Source: G963422565 sp963422565 | GTDB taxonomy: Bacteria > Pseudomonadota > Alphaproteobacteria > MPNO01 | Reading direction: 5' to 3' | NCBI GenBank assembly: GCA_963422565.1 | Contig: OY730228.1 | Coordinates: forward strand, 372,001-436,000 | DNA length: 64,000 nucleotides | In this document: positions 50,933 to 60,799 of the stretch, one piece after another | Numbering within the stretch: the stretch's first letter is position 1 | Layout of the letters: each line of letters starts with the position of its first letter | The notes under the pieces: model-generated | Told to the model about the DNA's origin: nothing | Seen by the model: the letters and a program-made list of their open reading frames with translations, nothing else | Database searches by the model: none | Made by a program: the position numbers and the translations under genes

Positions 50933-53041
50933 TTACGCCGCCAGAACGGCGAGCAGCAGCAGCGCGACGATGTTGATGATCTTGATCATCGGGTTGACGG
51001 CCGGACCGGTGGTGTCCTTGTAGGGGTCGCCGACGGTGTCGCCGGTGACGGCCGCCATGTGGGCGTCGGAACCCTTGCCGCCGTGGTTACCGTCCTCGAT
51101 ATATTTCTTGGCGTTGTCCCAGGCGCCGCCGCCCGATGTCATCGAGAGGGCGACGAAAATGCCGGTGACGATCGTTCCCAGAAGCATCGCCCCGACCGTC
51201 GTGAAGCCCGCTTCCGGCCCGCCGACGGCGTACATCACGAGATAGACGACGATCGGCGCTAGCACCGGCAGCAGCGACGGAAGGATCATCTCGCGAATCG
51301 CCGCCCGCGTCAGCAGATCGACTGCGCGACCGTATTCCGGCCGGCTGGTGCCGTCCATGATCCCGGGAATCTCGCGAAACTGCCGACGCACTTCCAGCAC
51401 GACGGCCGCCCCGGCCCGGCCAACGGCCTTCATGCCCATCGATCCGAACAGATAGGGAAGCAGCCCCCCAAGGAACAGCCCGATCACGACGAAGGGGTCC
51501 GCCAGCTGGAACGTGATTCGCTGCGCGATCTCCGGAAAATAATATTGGAGATCCTGGGTATAGGCGGCGAACAGAACCAGCGCCGCCAGCCCGGCTGAGC
51601 CGATCGCATAACCCTTGGTGACCGCCTTGGTGGTATTGCCGACCGCGTCGAGGAGATCCGTATGCTTGCGGACGTCGTCGGGCAGATCGGCCATCTCGGC
51701 GATGCCACCGGCGTTGTCGGTGACCGGGCCGTAAGCGTCGAGCGCGACCACCATCCCCGCCAGCGCGAGCATGGTCGTCGCCGCCACGGCAATGCCGTAG
51801 AGCCCCGCGAAGAAATAGGAGAACAGGATGCCCGCACAGATCACCAGCACGGGGAGCGCCGTCGCCTCCAGCGAGACCGCGAGTCCTTGGATGACATTGG
51901 TCGCGTGCCCGGTCTCCGATGCTTTTGCGATGCTCCGGACCGGGCGATAGTCGGTCGAGGTGTAATACTCGGTAATCCAGACGATCAGCCCGGTGACGAC
52001 GAGGCCCACCAGGCCGCAATAGAGCAGGTGAGCGGACGCGATCCGTTCCTCTCCCATCGTGAACTCGGTCGAGAAGCCGCCGAACAGAAAATAGATCGAC
52101 AACGCGATCAGGATCGCCGAGACGATCGCGCTCGCGACGAAGCCCTTGTAAAGCGCCGACATGACGTCGCCGCTCTTGCCGAGACGCACGAAGAACGTGC
52201 CGGCGACCGAACCGAGGATGCAGACCGCCCCGATGACGAGCGGCAGGGCCATCATGAGCTCCTGCTCCTGCCCGGTGAAGAAGATGGCCCCCAGAAGCAT
52301 GGTGGCGACCACGGTGACGGCATAGGTCTCGAAGAGATCCGCCGCCATTCCGGCGCAATCGCCGACATTGTCGCCGACATTGTCGGCGATGACTCCGGCG
52401 TTGCGGGGATCGTCCTCCGGGATGCCGGCCTCGATCTTGCCGACGAGGTCGGCGCCGACATCGGCTCCTTTGGTGAATATGCCGCCCCCCAGCCGAGCGA
52501 AGATGGAGATCAGCGAGGCGCCGAACCCGAGCGCGACAAGCGCCTCGAGGATGTGGCGCAGCCCCGCGGCATCGGCGGGATCGAAGATGTCGCGCAGGAC
52601 GACATAATAGACTGCGACGCCGAGCAGCCCGAGCCCCACCACCAGCATGCCGGTGACCGCACCCGATTTGAACGCCACGTCGAGCGCCGGCTTGACGCCC
52701 CCGGTCCGCGCGGCGTTGGCGGTCCGGACATTGGCGCGGACCGAAACGTTCATGCCAATATAGCCGGCCGCTGCCGACAGGATCGCGCCGACGAAGTAGC
52801 CGATCGCCACATAGACGTTGAGGAGCAGACCGAGCAGGATCCCGACCACGACGCCGACGATTCCGATGGCGGTGTATTGGCGGTTCAGATACGCGTTGGC
52901 GCCTTCCTGAATCGCTTCGGCGATCTCGACCATCCGCTCCGTGCCTGGCGGTGCCGCAGCGATCGAACGGATCGCGTACAGCCCATAGAGGATCGCGACG
53001 ACCCCGCAAACGGAGACTGCCCAATAGGTCATGCCCATCAT
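50933..53041 (-). CDS. hppA: Membrane-bound proton-translocating pyrophosphatase, K+-independent type
   Basis: A 702-residue membrane protein with about sixteen helices. The pyrophosphate-binding loop GGGIFTKGADVGADLVGKIE and GVIADNVGDNVGDCAGMAAD are intact. The sequence GNTTKAVTKGYAIGSAG carries lysine where K+-dependent enzymes have alanine, indicating the K+-insensitive proton pump typical of alphaproteobacteria. It couples pyrophosphate hydrolysis to proton export. ATG 53041 has GGGAGT about ten bases upstream and gives the usual length; a longer frame was rejected. Confidence 0.96.
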   Translation of the reverse strand: MMGMTYWAVSVCGVVAILYGLYAIRSIAAAPPGTERMVEIAEAIQEGANAYLNRQYTAIGIVGVVVGILLGLLLNVYVAIGYFVGAILSAAAGYIGMNVSVRANVRTANAARTGGVKPALDVAFKSGAVTGMLVVGLGLLGVAVYYVVLRDIFDPADAAGLRHILEALVALGFGASLISIFARLGGGIFTKGADVGADLVGKIEAGIPEDDPRNAGVIADNVGDNVGDCAGMAADLFETYAVTVVATMLLGAIFFTGQEQELMMALPLVIGAVCILGSVAGTFFVRLGKSGDVMSALYKGFVASAIVSAILIALSIYFLFGGFSTEFTMGEERIASAHLLYCGLVGLVVTGLIVWITEYYTSTDYRPVRSIAKASETGHATNVIQGLAVSLEATALPVLVICAGILFSYFFAGLYGIAVAATTMLALAGMVVALDAYGPVTDNAGGIAEMADLPDDVRKHTDLLDAVGNTTKAVTKGYAIGSAGLAALVLFAAYTQDLQYYFPEIAQRITFQLADPFVVIGLFLGGLLPYLFGSMGMKAVGRAGAAVVLEVRRQFREIPGIMDGTSRPEYGRAVDLLTRAAIREMILPSLLPVLAPIVVYLVMYAVGGPEAGFTTVGAMLLGTIVTGIFVALSMTSGGGAWDNAKKYIEDGNHGGKGSDAHMAAVTGDTVGDPYKDTTGPAVNPMIKIINIVALLLLAVLAA

Positions 53042-53645
53042 GTCGGTTGACTCCCGCTCGAAACGGCCGAACGGCCGAACGCACCGCCGCTGCGCCCGGT
53101 TCCCGGGACGCGCCGCCCAGACCACCTCCGGCTCGGAAAGGCGCGCACACCATGCCAGAAGGCGATTCCGATGGCAATGGCGGATACCCCGTTACGTCAG
53201 CGGATACCCCGGCGCATCGAGAGCCTTCGCGACAGGTCCGGTCCTCTACCCCCTCGAAATCCGGGGCTCCAAGCCCGTGCCCCCATCGCATCCGGCTCCT
53301 CCCAAGGCGAAACCGTTCCGAAACCGGGGGAACACCCGGTACTCGGACCGGCCGGCTCGGTCCCAGGTGAAGGCCTCCGTGAATTGGCCGCATATGGGCG
53401 CCGGAATAGCCAGGCGTCGTAGCGCCCTCACGGGTCGGATCGCCGTCTCCTCGCGAAGCCGGTCGACCAATTTGTCGGTGACGACGGCCTCCCCGGCCGG
53501 GATGAGATCGGAACCGCGCGCACGCAATACGCTATTGCGGCCTGCCGGTCGTCGTTCTCAAGATGCGTGTCGACGCCGCGCTCCTTTCCGGCCCTCCCCG
53601 ATTTTCGCAGATCGGATCGCTCGGATCGTCCCCGGCGCGTGCCGC
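53042..53645. other. 604-base non-coding stretch upstream of hppA
   Basis: No gene with recognisable motifs or a sound ribosome-binding site is seen; short frames on both strands look like GC-rich shadows. A 12-base sequence GCGGATACCCCG is repeated at 53180-53191 and 53200-53211 with a 20-base period. No tRNA fold was found. It probably contains the hppA promoter. Confidence 0.55.
53180..53211. repeat. Two 12-bp direct repeats with 20-bp period upstream of hppA
   Basis: GCGGATACCCCG occurs at 53180-53191 and 53200-53211, two helical turns apart, 139-170 bases upstream of the hppA start. It could be a paired operator; no regulator is adjacent. Confidence 0.4.
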
Positions 53646-54401
53646 CTATTGGTTGTATTTGCCGCCGTCGACGTTGAAGGTCTGTCCGGTCACGAAGTCG
53701 CTGTCCTCGCTCGCCAGGAACAACAGCATCCCGATCAGGTCTTCGGGCACCATGTCCCGCTTGATGGCGCGGGATTGCACGGTCGGTGCGCGGGCGACAT
53801 GGAGATCGGGATGAGTCCGGACGCCTTCGCTCTCGGTCAGACCGGGAGCGATGCTGTTTACCATGATGTTCTTGTCGCCGAACTCGCGCGACGCCGAACG
53901 CGTGAAAGCGATGACTGCGCCCTTCGAGGCGACATAGTGAGCCAGACCCGGGCCGCCATAGTAGAAAATACCCGAACTTATATTTATGATCTTGCCGCGT
54001 CCGTTCCTGAGCATGCTGGGAACGACGGCCTTGGTGGTCTGCACGGTGCCGCGCACATTGACCGTCATGACCCGGTCCCACTCCTCGTTCGAGATCTGCA
54101 TGATCGGAGTAAGTCTCAGCGCGGCGAAGAGCGCCGCATTGTTGACCAGGATTTCGATCGGCCCGAACGCCGATTCCGCCGCAGTGACGAGGTCTGAGAG
54201 CGATCCGTCATCGGTCACGTCGGCAATCCGTCCCATGGCCTCTCCGCCGGCGTTTTCTATCTCGTCGACCACGCGGGACGGATCGGAGATATCCGAAACG
54301 ACGACCCGGGCGCCCTCCGCGGCGAGCGCTCTCGCATAGGTCTCGCCGATGCCCTGGGCGGCACCCGTTACGACCGCGACCTTCCCGTCAAGTCTGCTCA
54401 T
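53646..54401 (-). CDS. Short-chain dehydrogenase/reductase
   Basis: A 251-residue classical SDR. The cofactor motif is TGAAQGIGE at residues 12-20, then LVNNAALFAALR, the catalytic Ser in NISSGIFYYGG and Tyr/Lys in HYVASKGAVIAF. The C-terminal FVTGQTFNVDGG is the usual SDR end. It follows the DctM gene of the TRAP operon by 79 bases on the same strand, so it may act on the imported acid. Substrate unknown. Confidence 0.92.
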   Translation of the reverse strand: MSRLDGKVAVVTGAAQGIGETYARALAAEGARVVVSDISDPSRVVDEIENAGGEAMGRIADVTDDGSLSDLVTAAESAFGPIEILVNNAALFAALRLTPIMQISNEEWDRVMTVNVRGTVQTTKAVVPSMLRNGRGKIINISSGIFYYGGPGLAHYVASKGAVIAFTRSASREFGDKNIMVNSIAPGLTESEGVRTHPDLHVARAPTVQSRAIKRDMVPEDLIGMLLFLASEDSDFVTGQTFNVDGGKYNQ

Positions 54402-54480
54402 ACCAGTCTCTCCTATGCTGTTTCGGCTGTCCTGTCACCCCGAACCCGGACATGGGCGCGGAGGCGGAGGTCGATCGTCA

Positions 54481-55836
54481 TCATCCCAACATCGTATCGG
54501 GCAGAAACATTGCGATTCCCGGAAACGCGACCAACAACGCGATCATCACCGCCATCGCGAACCAGAACGGCCAGATTCCCCGGAATATCGTGCGCATCGG
54601 CACCTCCGGCGCGATCGACTTCACGACGAAGACGTTGATGCCGACAGGCGGCGAAATCATGCCCATTTCCAGGACGATCACGATGATGATCCCGAACCAG
54701 ATCAGATCCCACTGGAGCTGGGTCGCGAGCGCCATCACCACCGGGATGGTGAGAACGAGCATCGCGATTCCCTCCAGGAAGGTGCCGAGAAACATATAGA
54801 TCAGAATGACGACGATCAGCACGCCGATCTCGCCGATCGGCAGCGAGGTCAAGAAGATCACCATGTCGCCGGCGAGCCCCGTCAGCGACATGAAAGGAAT
54901 GAAGACGAAGGCACCGATGATGATCAGAAAAACGGTCGCCGTCGCCTTCATGGTCTGCAGGACCACGGCGCGCAGCCGCCGGGCGTCGAGCGAACCTCGC
55001 CAGAGCGCGACGAGGAATGTCAGGAACGCGCCCACGGCGGAGGCCTCCACCGGGGTGAAGAAGCCGGTATACATCCCGCCGATCGTGATCCCGACCACGA
55101 GGAGGATCGGCACCGCGGCCCCGATCGAACGGCGGCGCTCGGTCGCTGTCGCGGGATCCGCGGCCGGCCCCTTCTCGGGACGCAGCCGAACGGTGATCCA
55201 TACGGCACCGATGAAGAGCAGCGTAAGGACGATACCGGGCACGATGCCCGCCATGAACAGCCGGCCGACCGACTGGTCGGTCAGCACCGCGTAAATGATC
55301 ATCCCGCCCGACGGAGGGATCAGAAAGCCCAAGGTGCCGCCTGCCGCGACCGCACCGGTCGACAGCTCCGGCGCATATTTGAACCGCTTCATTTCCGGCA
55401 GCGCCACGCGGCCCATCGTGACCGCCGAGGCCAGGGAGGATCCCGACAGCGCCGCGAATCCCGCACAAGCCGAAATCGTCGCCGAGGCGAGGCCACCGCG
55501 AAAATGACCGATCCAGCGATGCGCCGCGGTGAACAGATCGCGCGACATACCGGAAACGCCCGCGAGATTCCCCATCAGCACGAACATCGGGATGACCAGC
55601 AGGTTGAAGTTCGAGGCGACCTCGAACGCCTCGCCCGACAGGTTGGACATCGCCGTGTTCCAGCCTCGTGCCCAGGCCCGATCGCCGGCCATGCCGAGGC
55701 CGACAAAACGGTTCGCCTGGGCGCATAACGTGCCGAGCGTTCCGACGAGGATCATCGCCAGCGCGACCGGGAACCGAAGCGCCAGGAGCCCGAACAGGGC
55801 GAGCAGCCCGATCACCCCGATGAGCGACATGCTCAC
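54481..55836 (-). CDS. TRAP transporter large permease subunit (DctM family)
   Basis: A 451-residue membrane protein with about twelve helices. DctM landmarks are LLALRFPVALAMILVGTLGT, the MFVLMGNLAGVSGMSRDLF segment, ACAGFAALSGSSLASAVTMG and the C-terminal EMGMISPPVGINVFVVKS. It overlaps the DctQ stop by four bases (ATGA). It is a clear relative of the DctM at 5424, suggesting duplication of the whole P-Q-M set with divergence of the receptor. Confidence 0.93.
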   Translation of the reverse strand: MSMSLIGVIGLLALFGLLALRFPVALAMILVGTLGTLCAQANRFVGLGMAGDRAWARGWNTAMSNLSGEAFEVASNFNLLVIPMFVLMGNLAGVSGMSRDLFTAAHRWIGHFRGGLASATISACAGFAALSGSSLASAVTMGRVALPEMKRFKYAPELSTGAVAAGGTLGFLIPPSGGMIIYAVLTDQSVGRLFMAGIVPGIVLTLLFIGAVWITVRLRPEKGPAADPATATERRRSIGAAVPILLVVGITIGGMYTGFFTPVEASAVGAFLTFLVALWRGSLDARRLRAVVLQTMKATATVFLIIIGAFVFIPFMSLTGLAGDMVIFLTSLPIGEIGVLIVVILIYMFLGTFLEGIAMLVLTIPVVMALATQLQWDLIWFGIIIVIVLEMGMISPPVGINVFVVKSIAPEVPMRTIFRGIWPFWFAMAVMIALLVAFPGIAMFLPDTMLG

Positions 55837-56375
55837 TGCGGTTCCTCGCCTAGGTCGGGCATCGGCGCGAGGCTCCGGCCGGCCAGCAACAGGATCAGAT
55901 CGGCCACCAGGATCGCGACATAGAGCAGGATCATCGCGCCCATGGCAAAATAGAACGGTTCGTAGGAGATGAGCAGCTGCTGCGTGGCCTCCCCGAACTC
56001 GCGAGCCGATTCACCCGACATGAACAGCCGCCAGGCGAGGACCGCGACCAGAGGTATCGCGAGCAGCTTCATCGCGACCAGGGACCAACGCGCGAAGGCC
56101 TTGGACATCCAGGTCTCGAAAATCTCGATTTCGATATGCCCGCCGGAACGGCCGCCATAGGGGATGGCGACCGCGACGAGGATCACGAGGTTGAGGATCA
56201 GGATGTCTTCAGCGCCGACGATCGGGTCGTTGAGGAGCTTGCGCATCACGACGACGTTCCAGGTGGTCAGCAGGACCATGACGGCAAGCCCGATCCCGCC
56301 GACGAGGAACGTCAGCCACTCTACCCACAGATCCAGCCGCCGAAGCCAGCCGGGCCGGCCGGAGCCGGCATCCAT
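55833..56375 (-). CDS. TRAP transporter small permease subunit (DctQ family)
   Basis: A 180-residue four-helix membrane protein: LTFLVGGIGLAVMVLLTTWN, then VVMRKLLNDPIVGAEDILIL with the conserved acidic residue, then GGRSGGHIEIEIFETWM. ATG 56375 lies 13 bases after the DctP stop; upstream frames that overlap DctP were rejected. It forms the membrane complex with the DctM protein encoded next. Confidence 0.92.
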   Translation of the reverse strand: MDAGSGRPGWLRRLDLWVEWLTFLVGGIGLAVMVLLTTWNVVVMRKLLNDPIVGAEDILILNLVILVAVAIPYGGRSGGHIEIEIFETWMSKAFARWSLVAMKLLAIPLVAVLAWRLFMSGESAREFGEATQQLLISYEPFYFAMGAMILLYVAILVADLILLLAGRSLAPMPDLGEEPQ

Positions 56376-56388
56376 GCGCGCGGATTCT

Positions 56389-57420
56389 CTACTTGTTGAT
56401 CGCCTCGTAGATCTCGCGCGCATCCCCGATGCCGCGCTTCTCATAGTCCACGAACAACGCTTCCAGCCCGCGCCGGACCGCAGCATCCATCTTGGCCCGT
56501 TCCTCCGCGGAGACCTGAATCCATGCGACGCGCGCCATCTTGGGCGAGGTCTGCATCGCCTTCGCGGACCCTCGACCGGCAGCGTCGAAAGATTCCGCGC
56601 CCTTCAGCGACATCGTCAAGCCCGAGATGTCGTCGATGATCTTGCGATGTTCGCGTGACAGACCGCGATAGCGTTCCTTGTTCATCACGATGAACGTGGC
56701 CGCGAACTGGATCGGGACGTTGCCGACCACGAACTTCGCGACGTCCCAGAAGTTCCAGGGCGGGGTGATGTTGTTGAACGAGGCGTATGTCGCATCGATC
56801 GTGCCGGTCGAGAGTCCGGTGTACATCTGCGTGACCGGCATCTGCACCGGCACCGCCCCCATCGCCTTGACGATCGGGGTGGTCATCGCCGCATAGGGAA
56901 CGAGCTTCGCCCCGCGCAACCCGTCCATGGTCGAGACATCCCGCGTCGCGGCGATCAGGTCGCCGGCGACCGTGAACACCCCCAGCACCTCGACGGCCTT
57001 GTATTCCTTGGCGAGATAGCGATCGTAGACCCTCCACAGCCGCTCGGTCGCCTCCCTGGCCGTCTTCGCCTTGCCCGGCGGGATGATCAGCATCGAGCGG
57101 GGGAACAGCGTGGCAGTGTAGGCTTGGATGCCGAAGGTGATGTCGGCAACCCCCTCGACCGCGCGTTTCCATTGCTGGACGGGTCCCGCGCCGAGCTGGC
57201 CGGCGGGAAAGACCTTTACGGTCAGGCCGCCGTTGGAGCGCCTCGCGATCTCCTCGCCGAACCAGGAGAACAGATTCTTGTTGATGTGGTGCTGCGGCGG
57301 CATGAAAGTAGCGACCGACAGCTCCTCGGCAGCCGATGGCGAACCCGCCAGCAGCGGCGCGACAACCAGGAACGCTTTGGCGATGCGGCGGCGCCTCGCG
57401 TTGGTCGACGGCTGGGCCAT
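56389..57420 (-). CDS. TRAP transporter substrate-binding protein (DctP family)
   Basis: A 343-residue periplasmic receptor with a signal peptide (cleavage near SAA-EELSVATF). It shares FMPPQHHINKN, KVFPAGQLGAGPVQQWKRAV and ITFGIQAYTATLFPRSM with the receptor at 3814, so the two systems are paralogous. It binds an organic acid for the Q/M subunits. A LysR-type gene lies 124 bases upstream on the same strand and probably regulates it. Confidence 0.93.
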   Translation of the reverse strand: MAQPSTNARRRRIAKAFLVVAPLLAGSPSAAEELSVATFMPPQHHINKNLFSWFGEEIARRSNGGLTVKVFPAGQLGAGPVQQWKRAVEGVADITFGIQAYTATLFPRSMLIIPPGKAKTAREATERLWRVYDRYLAKEYKAVEVLGVFTVAGDLIAATRDVSTMDGLRGAKLVPYAAMTTPIVKAMGAVPVQMPVTQMYTGLSTGTIDATYASFNNITPPWNFWDVAKFVVGNVPIQFAATFIVMNKERYRGLSREHRKIIDDISGLTMSLKGAESFDAAGRGSAKAMQTSPKMARVAWIQVSAEERAKMDAAVRRGLEALFVDYEKRGIGDAREIYEAINK

Positions 57421-57544
57421 GAATTCCTCCCGATCTGCAGCTCTACGGTGCGTCGCTTGCGATAGCGGCGGCAGACGCCGCCGATTCGATCGCGAACAGG
57501 GAAATGTCCTAAGCCAAATCCAGGAAGATGGAAATGACGAAGTA

Positions 57545-58507
57545 CTAATACAACATATAGGCCTCCCCTATATCTCGCGAGGCCGAGAACGCCTTTGCGT
57601 CGGGCGGTAGCCATCGGTACTCGCCGGATCGAAGCGACCTGTCGATATGTTGCCTTATCAAGTCGACAATCCGCCGCTCGGCCCCCGACAAGGTCTGCGC
57701 GCGCTTCGCGATCAAGTATAGTCGGCACCAGATGCTGGGCTGTTCGATGTCATGGCATCGCAGCTCGCCCCGCTCGATTTGCTTATGCATGAACAGATAA
57801 GGGCCGATAAAGCCCCGTTGCCCGTTGGCGACCAGCTCCTGGCGAAGCAATATCGAGCGAATTTGAAGCGACCTCGTCAGCGGTATGCCCAGTTCCTTGG
57901 CGGCACGCGGCGCGACGCTGTATTTGTCCAGGGCGAGCGGCAGGGTCGCGGCCAGCTTGAAGGGCACGCTGACCGGAAGATCTTCAAGGAGTGCCGGGCT
58001 GCCGATCAGGCACATCCGGTCGATATAGAGAGGCGTGGACTCGAACCGCTCGTCCTGTACCGGCGCGAACGACAAGGCGCAATCGATCTCGCCCCCGATC
58101 AAGGCGAGTGACAGGTTTTCGGTGAATTCGACGAGAATTGAAATTTCGAGATCGGGAACAAGCGATTCCGCAGCTTCCAATACGGTCGACATCATGGCGA
58201 TGCCGATCGACGGGATGACGCCGATCCTGAGAGCCTGCCGAGGCGCGGTTCGCAGATGATCGACCGATTGTTCGGCGATTCCGAGGCGTCGCAGCACATC
58301 TTGAATGTGAGAGAAATAGATGGAGCCCGCCTCCGTAAGCTCCACGCCGCGCGAATGGCGCCGAAAAAGCCGGAGGCCCAGCTCCTCCTCGAGCTTCTTG
58401 ATCTGCACGCCCAGCGTCGGCTGCGAGACGTTCAGCTTCACCGCCGCGGCGGTGAAGCTGCGCTGCTCGGCCACCTTGCAGAAATAGCGAAGTTGCCTCA
58501 GCTCCAT
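57545..58507 (-). CDS. LysR-family transcriptional regulator
   Basis: A 320-residue regulator with the winged HTH MELRQLRYFCKVAEQRSFTA, then AAVKLNVSQPTLGVQIKKLE at the N-terminus and a periplasmic-binding-like effector domain (LRIGVIPSIGIAMMSTVLEA, VEFTENLSLALIGGEIDCAL). It is the only LysR gene in the window. Position suggests control of the TRAP operon downstream, the divergent sulfhydrylase gene at 58661, or both. The longer frame upstream is not coding. Confidence 0.93.
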   Translation of the reverse strand: MELRQLRYFCKVAEQRSFTAAAVKLNVSQPTLGVQIKKLEEELGLRLFRRHSRGVELTEAGSIYFSHIQDVLRRLGIAEQSVDHLRTAPRQALRIGVIPSIGIAMMSTVLEAAESLVPDLEISILVEFTENLSLALIGGEIDCALSFAPVQDERFESTPLYIDRMCLIGSPALLEDLPVSVPFKLAATLPLALDKYSVAPRAAKELGIPLTRSLQIRSILLRQELVANGQRGFIGPYLFMHKQIERGELRCHDIEQPSIWCRLYLIAKRAQTLSGAERRIVDLIRQHIDRSLRSGEYRWLPPDAKAFSASRDIGEAYMLY

Positions 58508-58660
58508 GGATCGGAACCCGTCGCGGCGCTCGGCGTGTGCGGGGCGACCCAAGCTGCCCACAGCTATAGCTTCTGTCAATGGTCGGATACCTGCCGCGCG
58601 GCGGTGGCGGGCGCCGCGCGGCAGGCATAGACTCCGGGACGCAAGGAGGAGAACGCGGTC

Positions 58661-59977
58661 ATGGTCGAGGCGAAACTCCCGCGGTTCGATACCCTGAGCC
58701 TTCATGCGGGCCAGCAGCCGGATCCGTCGACGGGCGCCCGGGCCGTGCCGATCTATCAGACGACATCCTACGTCTTTCCCGACTCCGACCACGCCGCGTC
58801 GCTGTTCAATCTGGAGCGTCCCGGCCACATCTATACGCGCATCTCGAACCCGACCAACGCCGTCTTCGAGGAACGCATGGCCGCCCTCGAGGGCGGGGTC
58901 GGTGCCGTGGCGACAGCGAGCGGACAGGCCGCCCTCCACCTGGCCGTCGCGACTCTGATGGGCGCGGGCGGGCATATCGTATCTTCGGCGTCGATCTACG
59001 GCGGCAGCCACAACCTGTTCGCCCACACGCTCCCGCGCTTCGGCATCGCCACCAGCTTCGTCGACCCGCGCGACAGCGCGGGCTTCGCCCGGGCGATCCG
59101 CCCGGAGACGCGGCTCGTCTTCGGCGAGACCCTCGGCAATCCGGGCCTCGAGATCATGGATTTCGAAGCGGTCGCGGCGATCGCGCATGACGCGGCGATC
59201 CCGTTGCTTATCGACAACACCTTCGCCACCCCGACCCTGTGCCGCCCTCTCGATCACGGCGCCGACCTCGTGGTTCATTCCGCGACCAAGTTCATCGGCG
59301 GCCACGGCGTCGCGATCGGCGGCGTGCTGGTCGATGGCGGTGTCTTCGATTGGCAGGCATCGGGCAAGTTCCCGACGCTGACTGCCCCTTATGCCGGTTA
59401 TCACGGGATCGAGTTCGCGGCCGAGTTCGGCCCCGCCGCCTTCATCATGCGCGCGCGCGCCGAGGGGCTGCGCGACTTCGGAGCCTGCATGAGCCCGGCC
59501 AACGCGTTCTATCTCCTCCAGGGGTTGGAGACCCTACCGCTTCGGATGGCGCGCCATGTCGCCAACACCCGCGAAATCGTGGCCTTCCTCGCCGCGCATC
59601 CGGGCGTCGCCTGGGTGAGCTATCCGGAGCTCGCCGACCACCCCGACCATGACCGCGTCGAGCGTCTTCTGCCCGACGGCGCGGGTGCGGTGTTCTCCTT
59701 CGGGATTCGCGGCGGGCGCGCGGCAGGCCGCGTCTTCATCGAACGGTTGCGGCTCTTCTCCCACCTGGCGAATGTGGGCGATGCCAAGTCGCTGGTGATC
59801 CACCCGGCCAGCACGACCCATCAGCAGATGGACGACCTGGCGCTGCGCGCGGCGGGGGTCGGGGAAGACCTGGTCCGGCTCTCGATCGGCCTAGAAGATC
59901 CGGCCGATCTGATCGAGGACCTCGACCAGGCGCTTCGCGCCGCCGGCCGGGCCGTCATGCCGCGCGCGGCCGAATAG
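58661..59977 (+). CDS. metY: O-acetylhomoserine (thiol)-lyase family PLP enzyme (MetY-like)
   Basis: A 438-residue Cys/Met-metabolism PLP enzyme. The N-terminal FDTLSLHAGQQPDPSTGARA, the PLP-lysine Lys210 in HSATKFIGGHG, IDNTFATPTL and the C-terminal VIHPASTTHQQM are typical of MetY/CysD sulfhydrylases, which make homocysteine from O-acetylhomoserine and sulfide. It is divergent from the LysR gene over 153 bases and is followed 7 bases later by an alpha/beta hydrolase, so it begins the next operon. Confidence 0.93.
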   Translation: MVEAKLPRFDTLSLHAGQQPDPSTGARAVPIYQTTSYVFPDSDHAASLFNLERPGHIYTRISNPTNAVFEERMAALEGGVGAVATASGQAALHLAVATLMGAGGHIVSSASIYGGSHNLFAHTLPRFGIATSFVDPRDSAGFARAIRPETRLVFGETLGNPGLEIMDFEAVAAIAHDAAIPLLIDNTFATPTLCRPLDHGADLVVHSATKFIGGHGVAIGGVLVDGGVFDWQASGKFPTLTAPYAGYHGIEFAAEFGPAAFIMRARAEGLRDFGACMSPANAFYLLQGLETLPLRMARHVANTREIVAFLAAHPGVAWVSYPELADHPDHDRVERLLPDGAGAVFSFGIRGGRAAGRVFIERLRLFSHLANVGDAKSLVIHPASTTHQQMDDLALRAAGVGEDLVRLSIGLEDPADLIEDLDQALRAAGRAVMPRAAE

Positions 59978-59984
59978 GCGCGTC

Positions 59985-60779
59985 ATGGAATTCACGGTCG
60001 ACGGCCGGAGAGTCTTCGCCGCGACCGGCGGGCGGAAATTCGATCCCGATCTGCCGACGATCCTGTTCGTTCACGGCGCCGCAAACGATCATTCGGTGTG
60101 GCACATGCCGGCGCGATTCTTCGCGCATCGCGGCTTCTCCGTCGCGGCCGTCGATCTGCCGGGGCATGGACGATCGGCCGGCGCCGCCCTTCCGTCCATC
60201 GCCGCGATGGCGTCCTGGATCGGTCGGGCGCAGGCGGCGCTCGGCGTCGCGCGAACCCATCTCGTCGGGCACAGCATGGGGGCGCTCGTCGCCCTCACGG
60301 CGGCGGCCTCGAAGCCGGCGGGCATCCGTCGCCTCGTTCTCGTCGGACCTGCCGCGGCGATGCCGGTGCACTCGGAGCTGCTGGCCGCGGCCCGGAACGG
60401 CGACCGCAAGGCGATCGACCTCATCATCTATTGGGGGTTGGACCACATGTCGCGAATCGGCGGGCGGGGAAGCCCGGGCATGTGGACGCCGGGCGCAGGC
60501 CGGCGGCTTCTCGAAAGCGCCGGCGACGGCGTTCTGGCGACCGATCTCGCAGCCTGCGCCGCTTTCGCCGAGGGCGAGGCCCTCGCCGGAGCCATCTCCG
60601 CCCCGAGTCTGCTCCTGCTCGGCGAACGGGATATGATGACCCCGGCCGCTGGCGGCCGGACGCTTGCCGGGGCGATACCCGAGTCGCGAACCGTGATCCT
60701 TCCGGGCTGCGGGCACATGATGCTCGCCGAACGGCCCAACGGGACGCTGGACGCGATACGGGACTTCCTGATTTCCTGA
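59985..60779 (+). CDS. Alpha/beta-fold hydrolase
   Basis: A 264-residue esterase/hydrolase. The oxyanion region is FVHGAANDHSVW, the nucleophile elbow GHSMGALVAL, the acid in LLGERDMMTP and the histidine in GCGHMMLAERP. The substrate is unknown. It follows the MetY-like gene by 7 bases and precedes an acyl-CoA dehydrogenase, so a role on CoA thioesters or lactones of the same pathway is possible. Confidence 0.9.
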   Translation: MEFTVDGRRVFAATGGRKFDPDLPTILFVHGAANDHSVWHMPARFFAHRGFSVAAVDLPGHGRSAGAALPSIAAMASWIGRAQAALGVARTHLVGHSMGALVALTAAASKPAGIRRLVLVGPAAAMPVHSELLAAARNGDRKAIDLIIYWGLDHMSRIGGRGSPGMWTPGAGRRLLESAGDGVLATDLAACAAFAEGEALAGAISAPSLLLLGERDMMTPAAGGRTLAGAIPESRTVILPGCGHMMLAERPNGTLDAIRDFLIS

Positions 60780-60799
60780 GCATGGGGGCCGGATCGGCG

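Noticed and set aside
53246..53527. 93-codon minus-strand frame upstream of hppA
   Set aside because: No recognisable motif, no clear ribosome-binding site, and an overlapping plus-strand frame of similar quality.
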